Of a DNA stretch of 64,000 bases, positions 18,075-27,314 are shown piece after piece (the first letter of the stretch is position 1; the number at the start of each line of letters is the position of its first letter). Both the position numbers and the translations under genes were made by a program. Source of the DNA: Acidobacteriota bacterium. GTDB lineage: Bacteria > Acidobacteriota > Terriglobia > Bryobacterales > Bryobacteraceae. Location of the stretch: positions 124,001-188,000 of the forward strand of contig JAFKEE010000022.1 of the NCBI GenBank assembly GCA_017307505.1, in the 5' to 3' direction. The notes below the pieces were generated by a model that worked only from the letters and a program-made list of their open reading frames with translations, was not told the origin of the DNA and made no database searches.

Positions 18075-18560
18075 CTACTCGCCCCGGAATGCAGCCGCGA
18101 GCTTACGCCAGGTCTCGGGCAGCTCTTCCGGCATGATGCGCGTCTCCCCGATGGTGGTCATGAAATTGGCGTCGCCGGCCCATCTGGGCAGGACGTGCAT
18201 GTGCAGATGGCCCGCGACACCAGCCCCGGCACACTCTCCCAGGTTCATACCGGCATTGAGGCCTTGCGGCCGGTAGACGGCCCGCAGATGCCGGACGGCG
18301 GCGCGCGTCAGTTGCATCAGTTCGGCGGAAGTCTCCTCGGGCAGATCCTCGAGGCTGGCGATATGAGCATAAGGGGCCACCATGAGGTGGCCCGTCGTGT
18401 AGGGGTACAGATTTAACAGGACGAAGTTGTGCAGTCCGCGATGGAGGATCAAATTCTCTTCGTCACGTTGCTCGCCCGATTTCACACAGAAAATGCAGGC
18501 GTCGGATTGAGAAGCCTTGCTCACGTAGCGATAACGCCATGGACTCCACAAACGATCCAT
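18075..18560 (-). CDS. HIT family hydrolase (Ap4A phosphorylase/hydrolase-like)
   Basis: Histidine-triad nucleotide-binding protein of 161 residues. It has an N-terminal WSPWRYRYV segment and a CIFC zinc-type pair, and a central GHLMVAPYAHIASLEDL. The catalytic triad is HLHMHVLPRW, where the middle histidine of HxHxH acts as nucleophile. This layout is common in actinobacterial and acidobacterial AP4A phosphorylase-like HIT proteins, which cleave dinucleoside polyphosphates. The precise substrate cannot be told from sequence. It follows the HU-family gene by 18 bases. Confidence 0.9.
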   Translation of the reverse strand: MDRLWSPWRYRYVSKASQSDACIFCVKSGEQRDEENLILHRGLHNFVLLNLYPYTTGHLMVAPYAHIASLEDLPEETSAELMQLTRAAVRHLRAVYRPQGLNAGMNLGECAGAGVAGHLHMHVLPRWAGDANFMTTIGETRIMPEELPETWRKLAAAFRGE

Positions 18561-18578
18561 TGCCGAGGGAACCCGGCT

Positions 18579-18896
18579 CTACAGTTCCGGAGCCGGCGCG
18601 GCCGCGGGCGTTTCCGCGCCTTCGTCGTTTACCAGGTCTTTCAGCTCTTTGCTGGGCTTGAAATAGGGAATCCGCTTGGCCGGCACATCCACCCGGGCGC
18701 CGGTCTTCGGGTTGCGTCCTACCCGCGACTGGCGTTGCCGAGTGCGAAAACTGCCAAATCCCCGGATCTCGATTTTGTCGCCTTCGCGCAAAGCCTTCAC
18801 CACGCTATCGAAAATGGCTTCGACAATAACTTCTGATTCCTTGCGGGTGAATTCCACCACCCTGGAAACTTCTTCAATGAGATCCGCTTTGGTCAT
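18579..18896 (-). CDS. HU/IHF-family DNA-binding protein
   Basis: Small nucleoid protein that bends DNA. The 105-residue protein matches the family throughout: MTKADLIEEVSRVV at the start, IEIRGFGSFRTRQRQSR, then GRNPKTGARVDVPAKRIPYFKP, the beta-arm region that grips DNA. It looks nearer IHF-beta than HU. A short Ala/Pro tail follows. It is downstream of rpsA, the same order as rpsA-ihfB in proteobacteria, which supports the IHF-like view. A partner subunit is not in the window. Confidence 0.92.
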   Translation of the reverse strand: MTKADLIEEVSRVVEFTRKESEVIVEAIFDSVVKALREGDKIEIRGFGSFRTRQRQSRVGRNPKTGARVDVPAKRIPYFKPSKELKDLVNDEGAETPAAAPAPEL

Positions 18897-18936
18897 GTGT
18901 CAGTAATCCTGTCCTCTTCCCGCGCTCAAATCGCTC

Positions 18937-20700
18937 CTATTCCTGTGACGCGCCCTCGCTCTTGGGGGTCGTCTCGGACTCCGCCGGAGCTTCCACTTCC
19001 GGCTCGGCCGGAGTGAGGGCTTCTTCAATCTGGTGAGTCGCCTCGGCCGCCTGCCGCTGGTAATCTTCCAGCCGCTGGCGTTCCTTCTCCGCTTCCAGAC
19101 TGACCACAGTCAGCCCAATCCGCTTCTCCGCCTCGTTCATCTTGATGATCTTGAAGCTGAGCTCCTCGTTCAATGGAAGCGGCGGATTCTGTTCCCGCAA
19201 TTCGGGGGGAATCTCTGTATTGTGGCAAAGTCCCTCCACGCCCGGCGCCAACTCGACAAAGACGCCGAAGTTGACCGCGCGCGAAGGCTTCCCTTTCACG
19301 ATATCGCCAACGACGTGAGATTGGAAGAACGTTTCCCACGCATCGGGCTGTAATTGCTTGATCCCCAGGGAGAGCCGCCTGTTGCCCGAATCGATGTTCA
19401 GGATCACAGCCTGCACAACCTGGCCCTTCTTCAGCAGCTCGGACGGGTGCTGAACACGCTTCGTCCAGGACAGGTCGGAGATATGCACCAGCCCGTCGAT
19501 GCCTTCCTCAATCTCAATAAAGGCGCCAAAATCCGACAGTTTCCGGACGCGGCCTTCCACCACGCTGCCAATGGCATAGCGTGTATCCACCGTGGTCCAG
19601 GGGTCGGGTTCCAGCTGCTTGATACCCAACGAGATACGCCGCTCCTTGGGCTTCACTTCCAGGACGACGCTCTCGACGTTGTCTCCGACTCTCACCACCT
19701 TGGACGGGTGCTTCATGCGCCGCGACCACGTCATCTCGGAGATGTGAATGAGCCCTTCCACGCCGGGTTCCAGTTCCACGAATGAACCGTAGTCGGTGAC
19801 GCTCACCACGCGCCCAACGACCTTCATTCCTTCCGCATAGCGGTCGTGGATGGTCTCCCAGGGATCCGGTTGAACCTGCTTGAGGCCCAGGGAGATCCGT
19901 TCCTTGTCGTTATCGAACTTGAGGACCTTGACCGTGATCTCCTGGCCCACCTGGAGAACACTGGACGGATGGGCCACGCGGCCGTGAGACATGTCGCTGA
20001 CATGCAGCAATCCGTCAATGCCGCCCAGGTCGACAAACGCGCCGTAGTCCGTCAGATTCTTCACGACGCCTGTGACCAGGTCGCCTTCGTGAATGTGGTC
20101 GAGCAGGGAAGTCTTGCGGACGGTGAGTTCGTCTTCCATCGCCGCTTTGCGCGAAACCACAACGTTGTTGCGGCGGCGGTTCAACTTGACGACTTTGACG
20201 ACAATGTCCTGGCCGATGAAGGCATCCAGGTTGTGCATGGGGCGCACATCCACCTGAGTGCTCGGCATGAAGGCCACCACGCCGACATCCACGCTGAGCC
20301 CGCCCTTGACGCGGCCGAGCACGCGGCCGGACATCATGAGGCTCTCGCGGAACGCCTTTTCCAGGGTGTCCCAGGCTCGAATCCGGCTCGCCCGTTCGTG
20401 AGATAGGGCAATGTAGCCTTCCATCTCGCGGCGGCGATCCACCATCACTTCGATGGTGTCTCCCGGCTGAACCACGATCTGTCCATCTGGTGTGGAAACC
20501 TGCTCGAGCGGGACACACCCCTCCTGCTTCAGCCCGACGTCAACGATGACGCCCTGAGGGGTGATCTGCAGGACGTGCCCCATCAACACCTCACCCTCAG
20601 CGGGTGGTGCGAGATGGCTGTAATCGTCGAGCAGTTGCTCGTAGCTTTCCTCGCCGCCGGCGGGGATTTCCGCCGGACGGTCGTCCTGGTTGCTGGTCAT
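18937..20700 (-). CDS. rpsA: 30S ribosomal protein S1
   Basis: RNA-binding ribosomal protein that helps mRNA docking. The 587-residue sequence consists of six OB-fold S1 repeats between an acidic N-terminus and an acidic Glu/Pro/Ala tail. Repeats 3-5 carry the clear signatures DYGAFVDLGGIDGLLHVSDM, DYGSFVELEPGVEGLIHISE and DFGAFIEIEEGIDGLVHISD, each followed by an RISLG or RLSLG segment. The order, length and neighbour (HU/IHF gene) all fit. About 280 bases of non-coding sequence precede it, where nothing specific was recognised. Confidence 0.95.
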   Translation of the reverse strand: MTSNQDDRPAEIPAGGEESYEQLLDDYSHLAPPAEGEVLMGHVLQITPQGVIVDVGLKQEGCVPLEQVSTPDGQIVVQPGDTIEVMVDRRREMEGYIALSHERASRIRAWDTLEKAFRESLMMSGRVLGRVKGGLSVDVGVVAFMPSTQVDVRPMHNLDAFIGQDIVVKVVKLNRRRNNVVVSRKAAMEDELTVRKTSLLDHIHEGDLVTGVVKNLTDYGAFVDLGGIDGLLHVSDMSHGRVAHPSSVLQVGQEITVKVLKFDNDKERISLGLKQVQPDPWETIHDRYAEGMKVVGRVVSVTDYGSFVELEPGVEGLIHISEMTWSRRMKHPSKVVRVGDNVESVVLEVKPKERRISLGIKQLEPDPWTTVDTRYAIGSVVEGRVRKLSDFGAFIEIEEGIDGLVHISDLSWTKRVQHPSELLKKGQVVQAVILNIDSGNRRLSLGIKQLQPDAWETFFQSHVVGDIVKGKPSRAVNFGVFVELAPGVEGLCHNTEIPPELREQNPPLPLNEELSFKIIKMNEAEKRIGLTVVSLEAEKERQRLEDYQRQAAEATHQIEEALTPAEPEVEAPAESETTPKSEGASQE

Positions 20701-20983
20701 GCCCCAGTCTCCAAAACCGCCTCAATTCCGCAGTCTGTAACGATCATCGTCCAGGGAAGCATGCCGCAATTCGGTAGTCCAGCCGCGCAGTCCGCGTGTT
20801 GGCCCCTCGGATTTCGGCGGATCTTCCGGATCGAACTCGCCACAGGTGCGTGTGCACCCCTCGGCTTCCACACAAACCGTTGAAAGTGCGACACTTCAGA
20901 ACTATAGCCGAGCCTGGAATGCTTGTCAACCGCGCTCCTGCCGCCGTTTTTCTATTTCTCCCGCTGCTTCGACCGTCCAGGAT

Positions 20984-22279
20984 TCAGACGAATGCTGGTT
21001 CGGGCAGAGCCGACTGCGGCCGGGCGAACACGTACGGGCCCTCCGGGAGGACCGCCACTTCCGCCCCCGAACCCACCTCGGACCGGAGCGCTTCCAAGGC
21101 AGCGGCTGCACTCGGGAACAACTTACCCCAAACTGTGGGGTGGTACTCCGACGGCAATCCTGGGGTGTACCACCAGACCCGATGCGAGGCGACTACGAGG
21201 GCCAGCTTCTCCAATTGCCACTGGTCGATAGTCACGGGAGTATTCGAAATTGTTTCGAGAAACGTCTGAGGGTCGGGGAACTCTCTCATTAGACGGGAGA
21301 ACTCGGGAGCACCGGCGCCTTCGTCACAGGCGGCCATCAACAGGATAATCCCACCAGGTTTTACGATATGCGACGCTGCCGTCACCCCTTTCACTCCCTG
21401 GTAAAAGGTCAGATCCAGCGGATAACCGGCCGCCGAAGTGATGGCCGCGTCTACCTTGCCCGGAATCCACTGGGTGGTACATGCCCGGACATAGGCGATG
21501 CCCTCGGCGTGGGCCTGCCGGGGTTCGCCGGCGAAGGCGGCCGAGATCTTCCGCCCCTCGGACAGCACCACATCGAACACGAAATCATGGCCCGCCATTC
21601 CAGCGATTTCCACCAGTTCCTGGTGCAGCGGGTTCTCCTCGATCGACCCCTCGACGGCCCTGGCGTCGCGCATGAAACGAGGACTGTGCAGGTTCTTGAT
21701 CGTCTCCTGGTAGGCGAGCCCCGGGGCGATCAGCTTCCGGCCGCCGGAGAATCCGGCCATCAGGTGCTGCTCAATGAACCCCAGGGTGATGCGCAGGTCG
21801 GCATCCACGAAGCGGCGGTCGACGAAGACTGGCGTGCCGGACTTCGTCACGCCCAACTCGCGGTGATCCGCGAGTTCGCGCGCATTGTGATTCACGACCG
21901 GATAGCTGGCGGCGATCTCAGGCCCGAGGATCTCCAGGATCTCTGACTCCGTGGCCTGCCGGTGCAGACCGGTGGCGATCAGGATCGTCGTCCGGTTCTT
22001 GGGAATCCCCGCAGCTTCCAATCGCGCCAGCAGCGGCGGCAAGGTTCGGCGGTTAGGGGCTGGACGGGTGATGTCACAGACGGAAATCGCCGCGCTGTGA
22101 CGGCCCGCCGCCAGTTCCCGGAGCGGCGGGCAACCAATTGGTTGATCCAGCGCCGCGGCCAGTAGCGACGTCTCGTCCGCCGATGCCTGTGCCCAGCGGG
22201 TCTCCAACACGCGGTACTGAGGGCCGCCCGGGAGGTCCAAGCAGAGGCCTGTCTTGCCGAAGGCGAAATCCGTTCGCAT
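20984..22279 (-). CDS. LarA-like nickel-dependent lactate racemase family protein
   Basis: Member of the LarA family (DUF2088), which racemises or epimerises 2-hydroxy acids with a nickel-pincer cofactor. The 431-residue protein has CDITRP (68-73), GLHR with His106, QHLMAGFSGGRK with His172 and Lys182. These correspond to His108, His174 and Lys184 of the lactobacillus enzyme, so the active site looks intact. The substrate may be another hydroxy acid, as the family is diverse. Cofactor-assembly genes larB, larC and larE are not nearby. It is isolated, with 283 bases on the rpsA side. Confidence 0.85.
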   Translation of the reverse strand: MRTDFAFGKTGLCLDLPGGPQYRVLETRWAQASADETSLLAAALDQPIGCPPLRELAAGRHSAAISVCDITRPAPNRRTLPPLLARLEAAGIPKNRTTILIATGLHRQATESEILEILGPEIAASYPVVNHNARELADHRELGVTKSGTPVFVDRRFVDADLRITLGFIEQHLMAGFSGGRKLIAPGLAYQETIKNLHSPRFMRDARAVEGSIEENPLHQELVEIAGMAGHDFVFDVVLSEGRKISAAFAGEPRQAHAEGIAYVRACTTQWIPGKVDAAITSAAGYPLDLTFYQGVKGVTAASHIVKPGGIILLMAACDEGAGAPEFSRLMREFPDPQTFLETISNTPVTIDQWQLEKLALVVASHRVWWYTPGLPSEYHPTVWGKLFPSAAAALEALRSEVGSGAEVAVLPEGPYVFARPQSALPEPAFV

Positions 22280-22398
22280 AGTTGCAACGTATCACAACAT
22301 GGATTCACTTCCCCTTTGAGCGTCGATTCCTGGAACCGAATCAGGTTTGGCTCGTCAATTGCTCTGTAAGAGTCATGATCAATTTATCGGGGGTGCCT

Positions 22399-22485
22399 AT
22401 GTTAGTCGGAGGAGTGATCACAGCGTTGCTGATTCTGGGGCTGTTCTTCTCAATGCTCGGCTCTTCGCCTCGCAGCGAACGCTAG
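22399..22485 (+). CDS. Possible single-helix small membrane protein
   Basis: A 28-codon reading frame beginning at ATG 22399 encodes MLVGGVITALLILGLFFSML followed by a short polar tail with two arginines, a good fit to one membrane helix with a positive inside end. A purine-rich GGGGGTG stretch sits 4 bases upstream. An alternative ATG at 22375 would add eight residues. It lies between divergent genes, 80 bases before the amidohydrolase. No family was recognised. It could be chance in a promoter region. Confidence 0.3.
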   Translation: MLVGGVITALLILGLFFSMLGSSPRSER

Positions 22486-22564
22486 TCCTGTCCTGTCGCC
22501 GGTTGGCCGTTTTCGAAACACCCGGTGACCGTTTGAGACACAAAGTCCCGCTACAATAGCCTGC

Positions 22565-24136
22565 ATGGTTCGCGGGCTCATCTTCTGGTTCTCTCTCGCC
22601 TTCCCGTCCTTTGCTCAACCGTACGATCTGCTGATCCGCAACGCCCACATCGTGGACGGTGCGGGCGATCCCTGGTTTCTGGGCGACGTCGCGGTGCGGG
22701 GAGACCGCATTTCGGCGGTGGGCTTCCTGCCGCAAGTGTCCGCGAGGTTTACAGTGGATGCCACCGGGTTGACGCTGGCGCCCGGTTTCATCGATACGCA
22801 CAGCCACGCGCTGCGCGGCCTCCAGTCCACCCCGTCTGCCGAGAACCTGATCCGCCAGGGCGTCACCACTATCATTGAAGGACCGGACGGCAGTTCTCCA
22901 CTGCCCCTTCGCCCATTTCTCGATGAGTTTTCCGGCCATCTGGGCGTGAACCTCGGATTGATGGTGGGCCATGGCACCATCCGGTCCAAGGTGATGGGCA
23001 GCGCGAACCGCCAGGCCACGCCGGCGGAACTGGATCAGATGAAGGCCCTGGCACGCCAGGCCATGCTGGATGGAGCCTTCGGCCTCTCCACCGGTCTTTT
23101 TTACGTGCCCGGGAATTATGCCTCTACCGAAGAAGTCATAGAATTGGGCAAAGTCGTCGGAGCCCTGGGCGGCCTTCACTGCTCCCATATGCGGAACGAA
23201 GGTGCCCTTGTTCTCGACAGCGTGAAGGAGACCATCCGGATTGGGGAAGAAGGACACCTTCCCACGCAGGTCACCCACCATAAGATCATCGGCAAGCGGA
23301 ATTGGGGACTCAGCCGGGATACGCTGCGCCTGGTCGAGGAGGCTCGAGCCAGAGGCGTAGATGTCACCGTGGATGCTTACCCTTACACCGCTTCCTCCAC
23401 GGGAATTGGTGCCTTGTTTCCGCAGTGGTCCATGGCTGGGGGGAGTAAGGCGCTGGCTGAACGGTTAGCCGCGCCCGAATCGCGTGCCAGGATTAAAGCT
23501 GAAATTGTCGACCGCATCCTGAACGACCGTGGAGCCGGCGATCCGGCGAACGTCGTCATCGCGAGCTGTGGGTTCGATTCGTCACTGGCCGGAAAGAGCC
23601 TGGCGGACATCGCCCGGGCCCAGGGCCGCGACGCCAGCCCGGAGTCCGCCGCCGACGTCGCCATCGATCTGCAGAAGAAGGGCGGTTGTTCGGCGATCTA
23701 CCACGCCATCAGCGAAGAAGACATCGAACGCATCCTCCGGTATCCCTTTACGATGATCGTCTCCGATGGCGGTATCCCGGCTTTCGGGCTGGAGATGCCC
23801 CATCCGCGGAACTACGGCACCTTTGCCCGGGTGCTGGGCCACTATGTCCGCGAAAGGAAAGTCCTGACCCTCGAAGATGCGGTCCACCGCATGAGCGGAC
23901 TGCCCGCCCGTCGCTTCGGTTTACAGGATCGCGGGCTGATCAGCCCCGGCATGAAAGCCGACCTGGTGCTCTTCGATCCGGCTACGGTGTCCGACAAATC
24001 CGACTACCTCCACCCGCACCAGTACTCAGTAGGGGTAGACTCGGTCTGGGTGAACGGAGTAGCGGCAATGAGACAGGGAAAGATGACCGGAGCGCTCGGC
24101 GGACGGCCGTTGTACGGTCCTGCGGTGAAGCAATGA
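22565..24136 (+). CDS. Secreted N-acyl-D-amino-acid deacylase family amidohydrolase
   Basis: Metal-dependent amidohydrolase of the D-aminoacylase type, which frees D-amino acids from N-acyl derivatives. The 523-residue protein has a signal peptide (about residues 1-18, ending FPSFA) and then the family start YDLLIRNAHIVDGAGDPWF. Metal ligands lie in APGFIDTHSHA. Further family motifs are EGPDGSS, HCSHMRNEG, VTVDAYPYTASSTG and, near the end, GLISPGMKADLVLFDP. Export suggests scavenging of peptides or peptidoglycan fragments outside the cytoplasm (inference). Its stop overlaps the next start in an ATGA arrangement. Confidence 0.88.
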   Translation: MVRGLIFWFSLAFPSFAQPYDLLIRNAHIVDGAGDPWFLGDVAVRGDRISAVGFLPQVSARFTVDATGLTLAPGFIDTHSHALRGLQSTPSAENLIRQGVTTIIEGPDGSSPLPLRPFLDEFSGHLGVNLGLMVGHGTIRSKVMGSANRQATPAELDQMKALARQAMLDGAFGLSTGLFYVPGNYASTEEVIELGKVVGALGGLHCSHMRNEGALVLDSVKETIRIGEEGHLPTQVTHHKIIGKRNWGLSRDTLRLVEEARARGVDVTVDAYPYTASSTGIGALFPQWSMAGGSKALAERLAAPESRARIKAEIVDRILNDRGAGDPANVVIASCGFDSSLAGKSLADIARAQGRDASPESAADVAIDLQKKGGCSAIYHAISEEDIERILRYPFTMIVSDGGIPAFGLEMPHPRNYGTFARVLGHYVRERKVLTLEDAVHRMSGLPARRFGLQDRGLISPGMKADLVLFDPATVSDKSDYLHPHQYSVGVDSVWVNGVAAMRQGKMTGALGGRPLYGPAVKQ

Positions 24137-24954
24137 TCACGGCCGACCAGGAACGCGAGTTTTACGACCGGCAGTACCGGCAGTTCCTGGAATTGCCGGA
24201 TCACGCCTTGCGGATCGACCGGTCCATCCTGCTGGGCAACTGCAACAATCCTGCCCATCCGTTCTACGAACGCCGCCGCCTTTACCTGGCATCCATGCAA
24301 GCCCTGGAAACGGAGCCGTTTCCAGGCAAGCGTGTGTTGGACTACGGCTGTGGACCGGCCGATTTCGGGATCTGGATGGCTACAGAGAGCGCCGAGGTCA
24401 CCCTGCTGGACCTTTCCCCCCTGGCCGTCGAACTAGGGCTCAAGCGGGCGAAAGCAAGCGGTGCGGCCCGCCGCGTGAAAGGCGTCGCCGCCGATGCCTC
24501 CACGTTGGATATGTTTGCCGATAACGCCTTCGACCTGGTCTTCGCCTGTGCCTCACTCCATCACACCTTGAAGTACCCCGGTGCGATGGAAGAGTTGGCC
24601 CGCATCATGCGTCCGGGCGCGCGGCTGGTGCTTTGCGAGACGTGGGGCGGGAATCCGCTGCTTGAGGCGGCCCGGCAATGGCGCGCGCGTGTGGAAGGCG
24701 AACTCGAGGAGCAGGGTGAAGATATCATCCTCTCAAGTAAAGAATTGAAGCTTCTGGAGGCTCACTTCGGCGAAATCCGCGTCCAGCACCTCAACCTGCT
24801 CGCCATGGGCAAGCGCCTGTTGCGCGGAAAATTCGAGAAGCCCTGGGCCCGGGCCGCGGTAACCGTCCTGGAAAAAACAGACCGGGCGGTGATCACCATC
24901 TGCCCGCCCCTGAAAAACTGGTGCGGGGAAGCGGTGATCACCGCCCGGCGCTAG
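24133..24954 (+). CDS. Class I SAM-dependent methyltransferase
   Basis: A 273-residue protein with a Rossmann methyltransferase core: AdoMet loop VLDYGCGPADFGIWMA, acidic residue at the end of strand 2 in VTLLDLSPLAVELG, then DNAFDLVFACASLHHT and MRPGARLVLCETWG, as in the Methyltransf_11 type. The substrate is unknown. The ATG overlaps the preceding amidohydrolase stop (ATGA), which argues for co-translation with it. The reading frame is open further upstream, but that part is antiparallel noise inside the amidohydrolase gene. Confidence 0.85.
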   Translation: MITADQEREFYDRQYRQFLELPDHALRIDRSILLGNCNNPAHPFYERRRLYLASMQALETEPFPGKRVLDYGCGPADFGIWMATESAEVTLLDLSPLAVELGLKRAKASGAARRVKGVAADASTLDMFADNAFDLVFACASLHHTLKYPGAMEELARIMRPGARLVLCETWGGNPLLEAARQWRARVEGELEEQGEDIILSSKELKLLEAHFGEIRVQHLNLLAMGKRLLRGKFEKPWARAAVTVLEKTDRAVITICPPLKNWCGEAVITARR

Positions 24955-24968
24955 CTGCCTGACGGCCG

Positions 24969-25574
24969 CTACTTTACTTCGAGGATGTCTTTTTCCTTGC
25001 CCTTGGACAGTTGATCAATCTTGGCGATGTAGGAATCCGTCAACTTCTGGGTCTCATCATGGCCGCGCCGGTCGTCGTCTTCGCTGATCAGCTTGTCCTT
25101 GACCAGTTTCTTGATCGCTTCGTTCGAGTCGCGGCGAATGTTGCGCAGGCGCACGCGATGCTCTTCGGCCACATGGTGCAGGTGCTTCACCATGTCCTTC
25201 CGGCGCTCTTCAGTCAGCGTCGGGATGGGCACCCGGATCTGTTTGCCGTCATTCGACGGGTTCAGGCCCAGGTCCGAGCTGCGGATGGCCTTCTCAATGA
25301 GGCCAATCTGAGAAACGTCATACGGTTGGATCGTGATGAGAGTGGGCTCCGGCACGTGGAGCGTGGCCACGTGGTTGATCGGCATTTGCGAGCCATAGGC
25401 TTCCACCGTGATGCCGTCGAACAGGTTCACCGAGGCTCGCCCGGTGCGCATGCTCGTCATCTCGTGCTGCAGGCCGGCGATGACTTTTTCCATCTTCGCC
25501 TTGGCAGAAGCTTCCACTTCTTTCACGTTCTGGAACTGGCCAGACGGAGCTGAGGTTTGTTGTCCAGGTTTCAT
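24969..25574 (-). CDS. frr: Ribosome recycling factor
   Basis: Splits post-termination ribosomes together with EF-G. The chosen ATG at 25574 overlaps the pyrH stop (ATGA) and gives 201 residues, close to the family's 185. A longer in-frame start would run into pyrH. Core signatures are present: [28 protein letters not shown], split across helix 1 and the hinge, [36 protein letters not shown], and the C-terminal helix. The first 15 or so residues (Gln/Ser-rich) are an extension. Last gene of the rpsB-tsf-pyrH-frr block, a very common order. Confidence 0.95.
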   Translation of the reverse strand: MKPGQQTSAPSGQFQNVKEVEASAKAKMEKVIAGLQHEMTSMRTGRASVNLFDGITVEAYGSQMPINHVATLHVPEPTLITIQPYDVSQIGLIEKAIRSSDLGLNPSNDGKQIRVPIPTLTEERRKDMVKHLHHVAEEHRVRLRNIRRDSNEAIKKLVKDKLISEDDDRRGHDETQKLTDSYIAKIDQLSKGKEKDILEVK

Positions 25575-26305
25575 AGAGCGTTCCCAATAATCGTGCCGAC
25601 GGGCTCTCCCATCGACATTCGCATTATATTGCCATGCGTGGTGAGGTTGAAGACCACAATCGGCATGTTGTTGTCCCGGCACATGGCAACCGCCGATGCA
25701 TCCATCACCGCCAGGTTCTTCGCCAGCATCTCGCTGTAGGTAACACGGTCGTATTTCACCGCATCGGGGTACTTGCGCGGGTCTTTGTTGTAGACACCGT
25801 CGACGCCAGTCGCCTTGGCCAGAATCTCCGCCCCGATCTCCAGCGCCCGCAGCGAACCTGCGGAATCGGTGGAAAAGAACGGATTCGAGGTCCCGCCCCC
25901 GAACACGACAATGCGCCCCTTTTCCATGTGCCGGATCGCCCGGCGGCGGATATAGGGCTCGGCCACCTGCGGCATTTGGATCGCGGTCATGACCCGGGTG
26001 GGCATGCCCTGCTTCTCCAGGGCGTCCTGCAGCGCCAGGCAGTTGATGACGGTCGCCAGCATGCCCATGGAATCCGCGGTGACGCGGTCCATCTGGCGCG
26101 CCGCGGCGGCGACTCCGCGGAAGAAGTTGCCTCCGCCCAGCACAATGCCCAGCTGGACGCCGGTGTTCGCCACTTCCGCCACTTCACCAGCCAGCGCGCG
26201 CACGCGCTCAGCGTCTATACCAAAGCTGGCGCCGCCGGCCAGCACCTCTCCGCTTAATTTGAGCAGGATTCGCTTATACCGGGGCGCCATCTTTGTTTGC
26301 TCCAT
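25571..26305 (-). CDS. pyrH: UMP kinase
   Basis: Amino-acid-kinase-fold enzyme converting UMP to UDP for pyrimidine nucleotide supply. The 244-residue protein starts [23 protein letters not shown] and has [34 protein letters not shown] and [17 protein letters not shown], all signatures of bacterial PyrH. Its ATG follows the tsf stop by 14 bases and its stop overlaps frr. It is in the usual translation/UMP-kinase operon. Confidence 0.96.
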   Translation of the reverse strand: MEQTKMAPRYKRILLKLSGEVLAGGASFGIDAERVRALAGEVAEVANTGVQLGIVLGGGNFFRGVAAAARQMDRVTADSMGMLATVINCLALQDALEKQGMPTRVMTAIQMPQVAEPYIRRRAIRHMEKGRIVVFGGGTSNPFFSTDSAGSLRALEIGAEILAKATGVDGVYNKDPRKYPDAVKYDRVTYSEMLAKNLAVMDASAVAMCRDNNMPIVVFNLTTHGNIMRMSMGEPVGTIIGNAL

Positions 26306-26319
26306 GAGGCCGGTTTGGC

Positions 26320-27225
26320 TTACTCGGCGGCGGGCTCTTCCGCTGCCGCGGTTTCGCCTACCTTGAACCGGACGTACGCGGCCACAGCGATCTCGTCGCC
26401 CAACTGCTTGCCCTTGTCGGCGAGCAACTGAGAGATCGTAACCGAGCTTTCCTTGATGAAGGGCTGATCCAACAGGCAGACTTCCTCGTAGAACTTCGAC
26501 ATGCGGCCTTCCACCACTTTGTCGACGATCTTTTCCGGCTTGCCTTCGGCCAGAGCGCGAGAGCGCTGGATTTCCTTCTCCTTGGCAATGTACTCGGCCG
26601 TCACTTCCTCACGGGTGAGGAATTTGGGATCGGCGGCTGCCACCTGCATGGCGATGTCCTGGATCAGTTCCTTGAACTCGGGCCGCTCCAGCGTGGCGGG
26701 GTTCTTGGCGGTGACGTCCACCAGCACCACCAGCTTCGAACCGGGGTGGGTGTAGCTGCCCAGCGCGCCGGTTGCCGGATGCAGCACAAAACGCGGGACA
26801 TTCATGTTCTCGCCGACTTTGGCGATCTTTTCCTTCAACAGCGCTTCCACCGTAAGGGCGGGGCTGGAGACGGAAGGCAGCGCCTTCAGCGCATCGGCAT
26901 CGACCGGCTTGTGCGTGAGGATGATCTGCTTGACTTCCTCGACCAGGCTCTTGAAATCGTCGGTTTTCGCAACGAAGTCGGTTTCGCAGTTCACTTCGAC
27001 CAGCAGTCCGAGATTCACTTCGGGGCTGATATGGAGGCCGATCAAGCCTTCCTTCGCAGTGCGTGACGCCTTCTTGGCGGCAGTCGCCAGTCCACGCTTG
27101 CGCAGGATGACCTGCGCCTCGTTAAAGTCGCCGTTGGCTTCGACCAGGGCCTTCTTGCATTCCATCATGCCCGCGCCGGTCATTTCGCGGAGCTGTTTGA
27201 CTAGTTGCGCAGTGATTTCTGCCAT
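26320..27225 (-). CDS. tsf: Elongation factor Ts
   Basis: Nucleotide exchange factor for EF-Tu. It has 301 residues. The N-terminal UBA-like domain reads [25 protein letters not shown], then comes the EF-Tu contact motif [15 protein letters not shown] (TDFV is the conserved core). The C-terminal part has [18 protein letters not shown] and ends in a short Ala/Glu tail. It follows rpsB, with a perfect hairpin in the 89-base gap, and precedes pyrH. Confidence 0.96.
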   Translation of the reverse strand: MAEITAQLVKQLREMTGAGMMECKKALVEANGDFNEAQVILRKRGLATAAKKASRTAKEGLIGLHISPEVNLGLLVEVNCETDFVAKTDDFKSLVEEVKQIILTHKPVDADALKALPSVSSPALTVEALLKEKIAKVGENMNVPRFVLHPATGALGSYTHPGSKLVVLVDVTAKNPATLERPEFKELIQDIAMQVAAADPKFLTREEVTAEYIAKEKEIQRSRALAEGKPEKIVDKVVEGRMSKFYEEVCLLDQPFIKESSVTISQLLADKGKQLGDEIAVAAYVRFKVGETAAAEEPAAE

Positions 27226-27269
27226 GGAGATATATCTTTCAGATCAGTTCAGGCTGGGAGCGAGTGATT

Positions 27270-27302
27270 GGACGCGGCCCTCGTATGGTTCGGGCCGCGT
27301 CC
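27270..27302 (-). promoter_or_regulatory. Intercistronic hairpin between rpsB and tsf
   Basis: Perfect inverted repeat: GGACGCGGCCC at 27270-27280 and GGGCCGCGTCC at 27292-27302, an 11-bp GC-rich stem with an 11-base loop. It lies in the 89-base gap between the rpsB stop and the tsf start. No U-run follows on the minus strand, so a simple intrinsic terminator is unlikely. An attenuator, RNA-processing or transcript-stabilising site that tunes the S2:EF-Ts ratio is possible. Confidence 0.5.
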
Positions 27303-27314
27303 GGAATGAATGGG

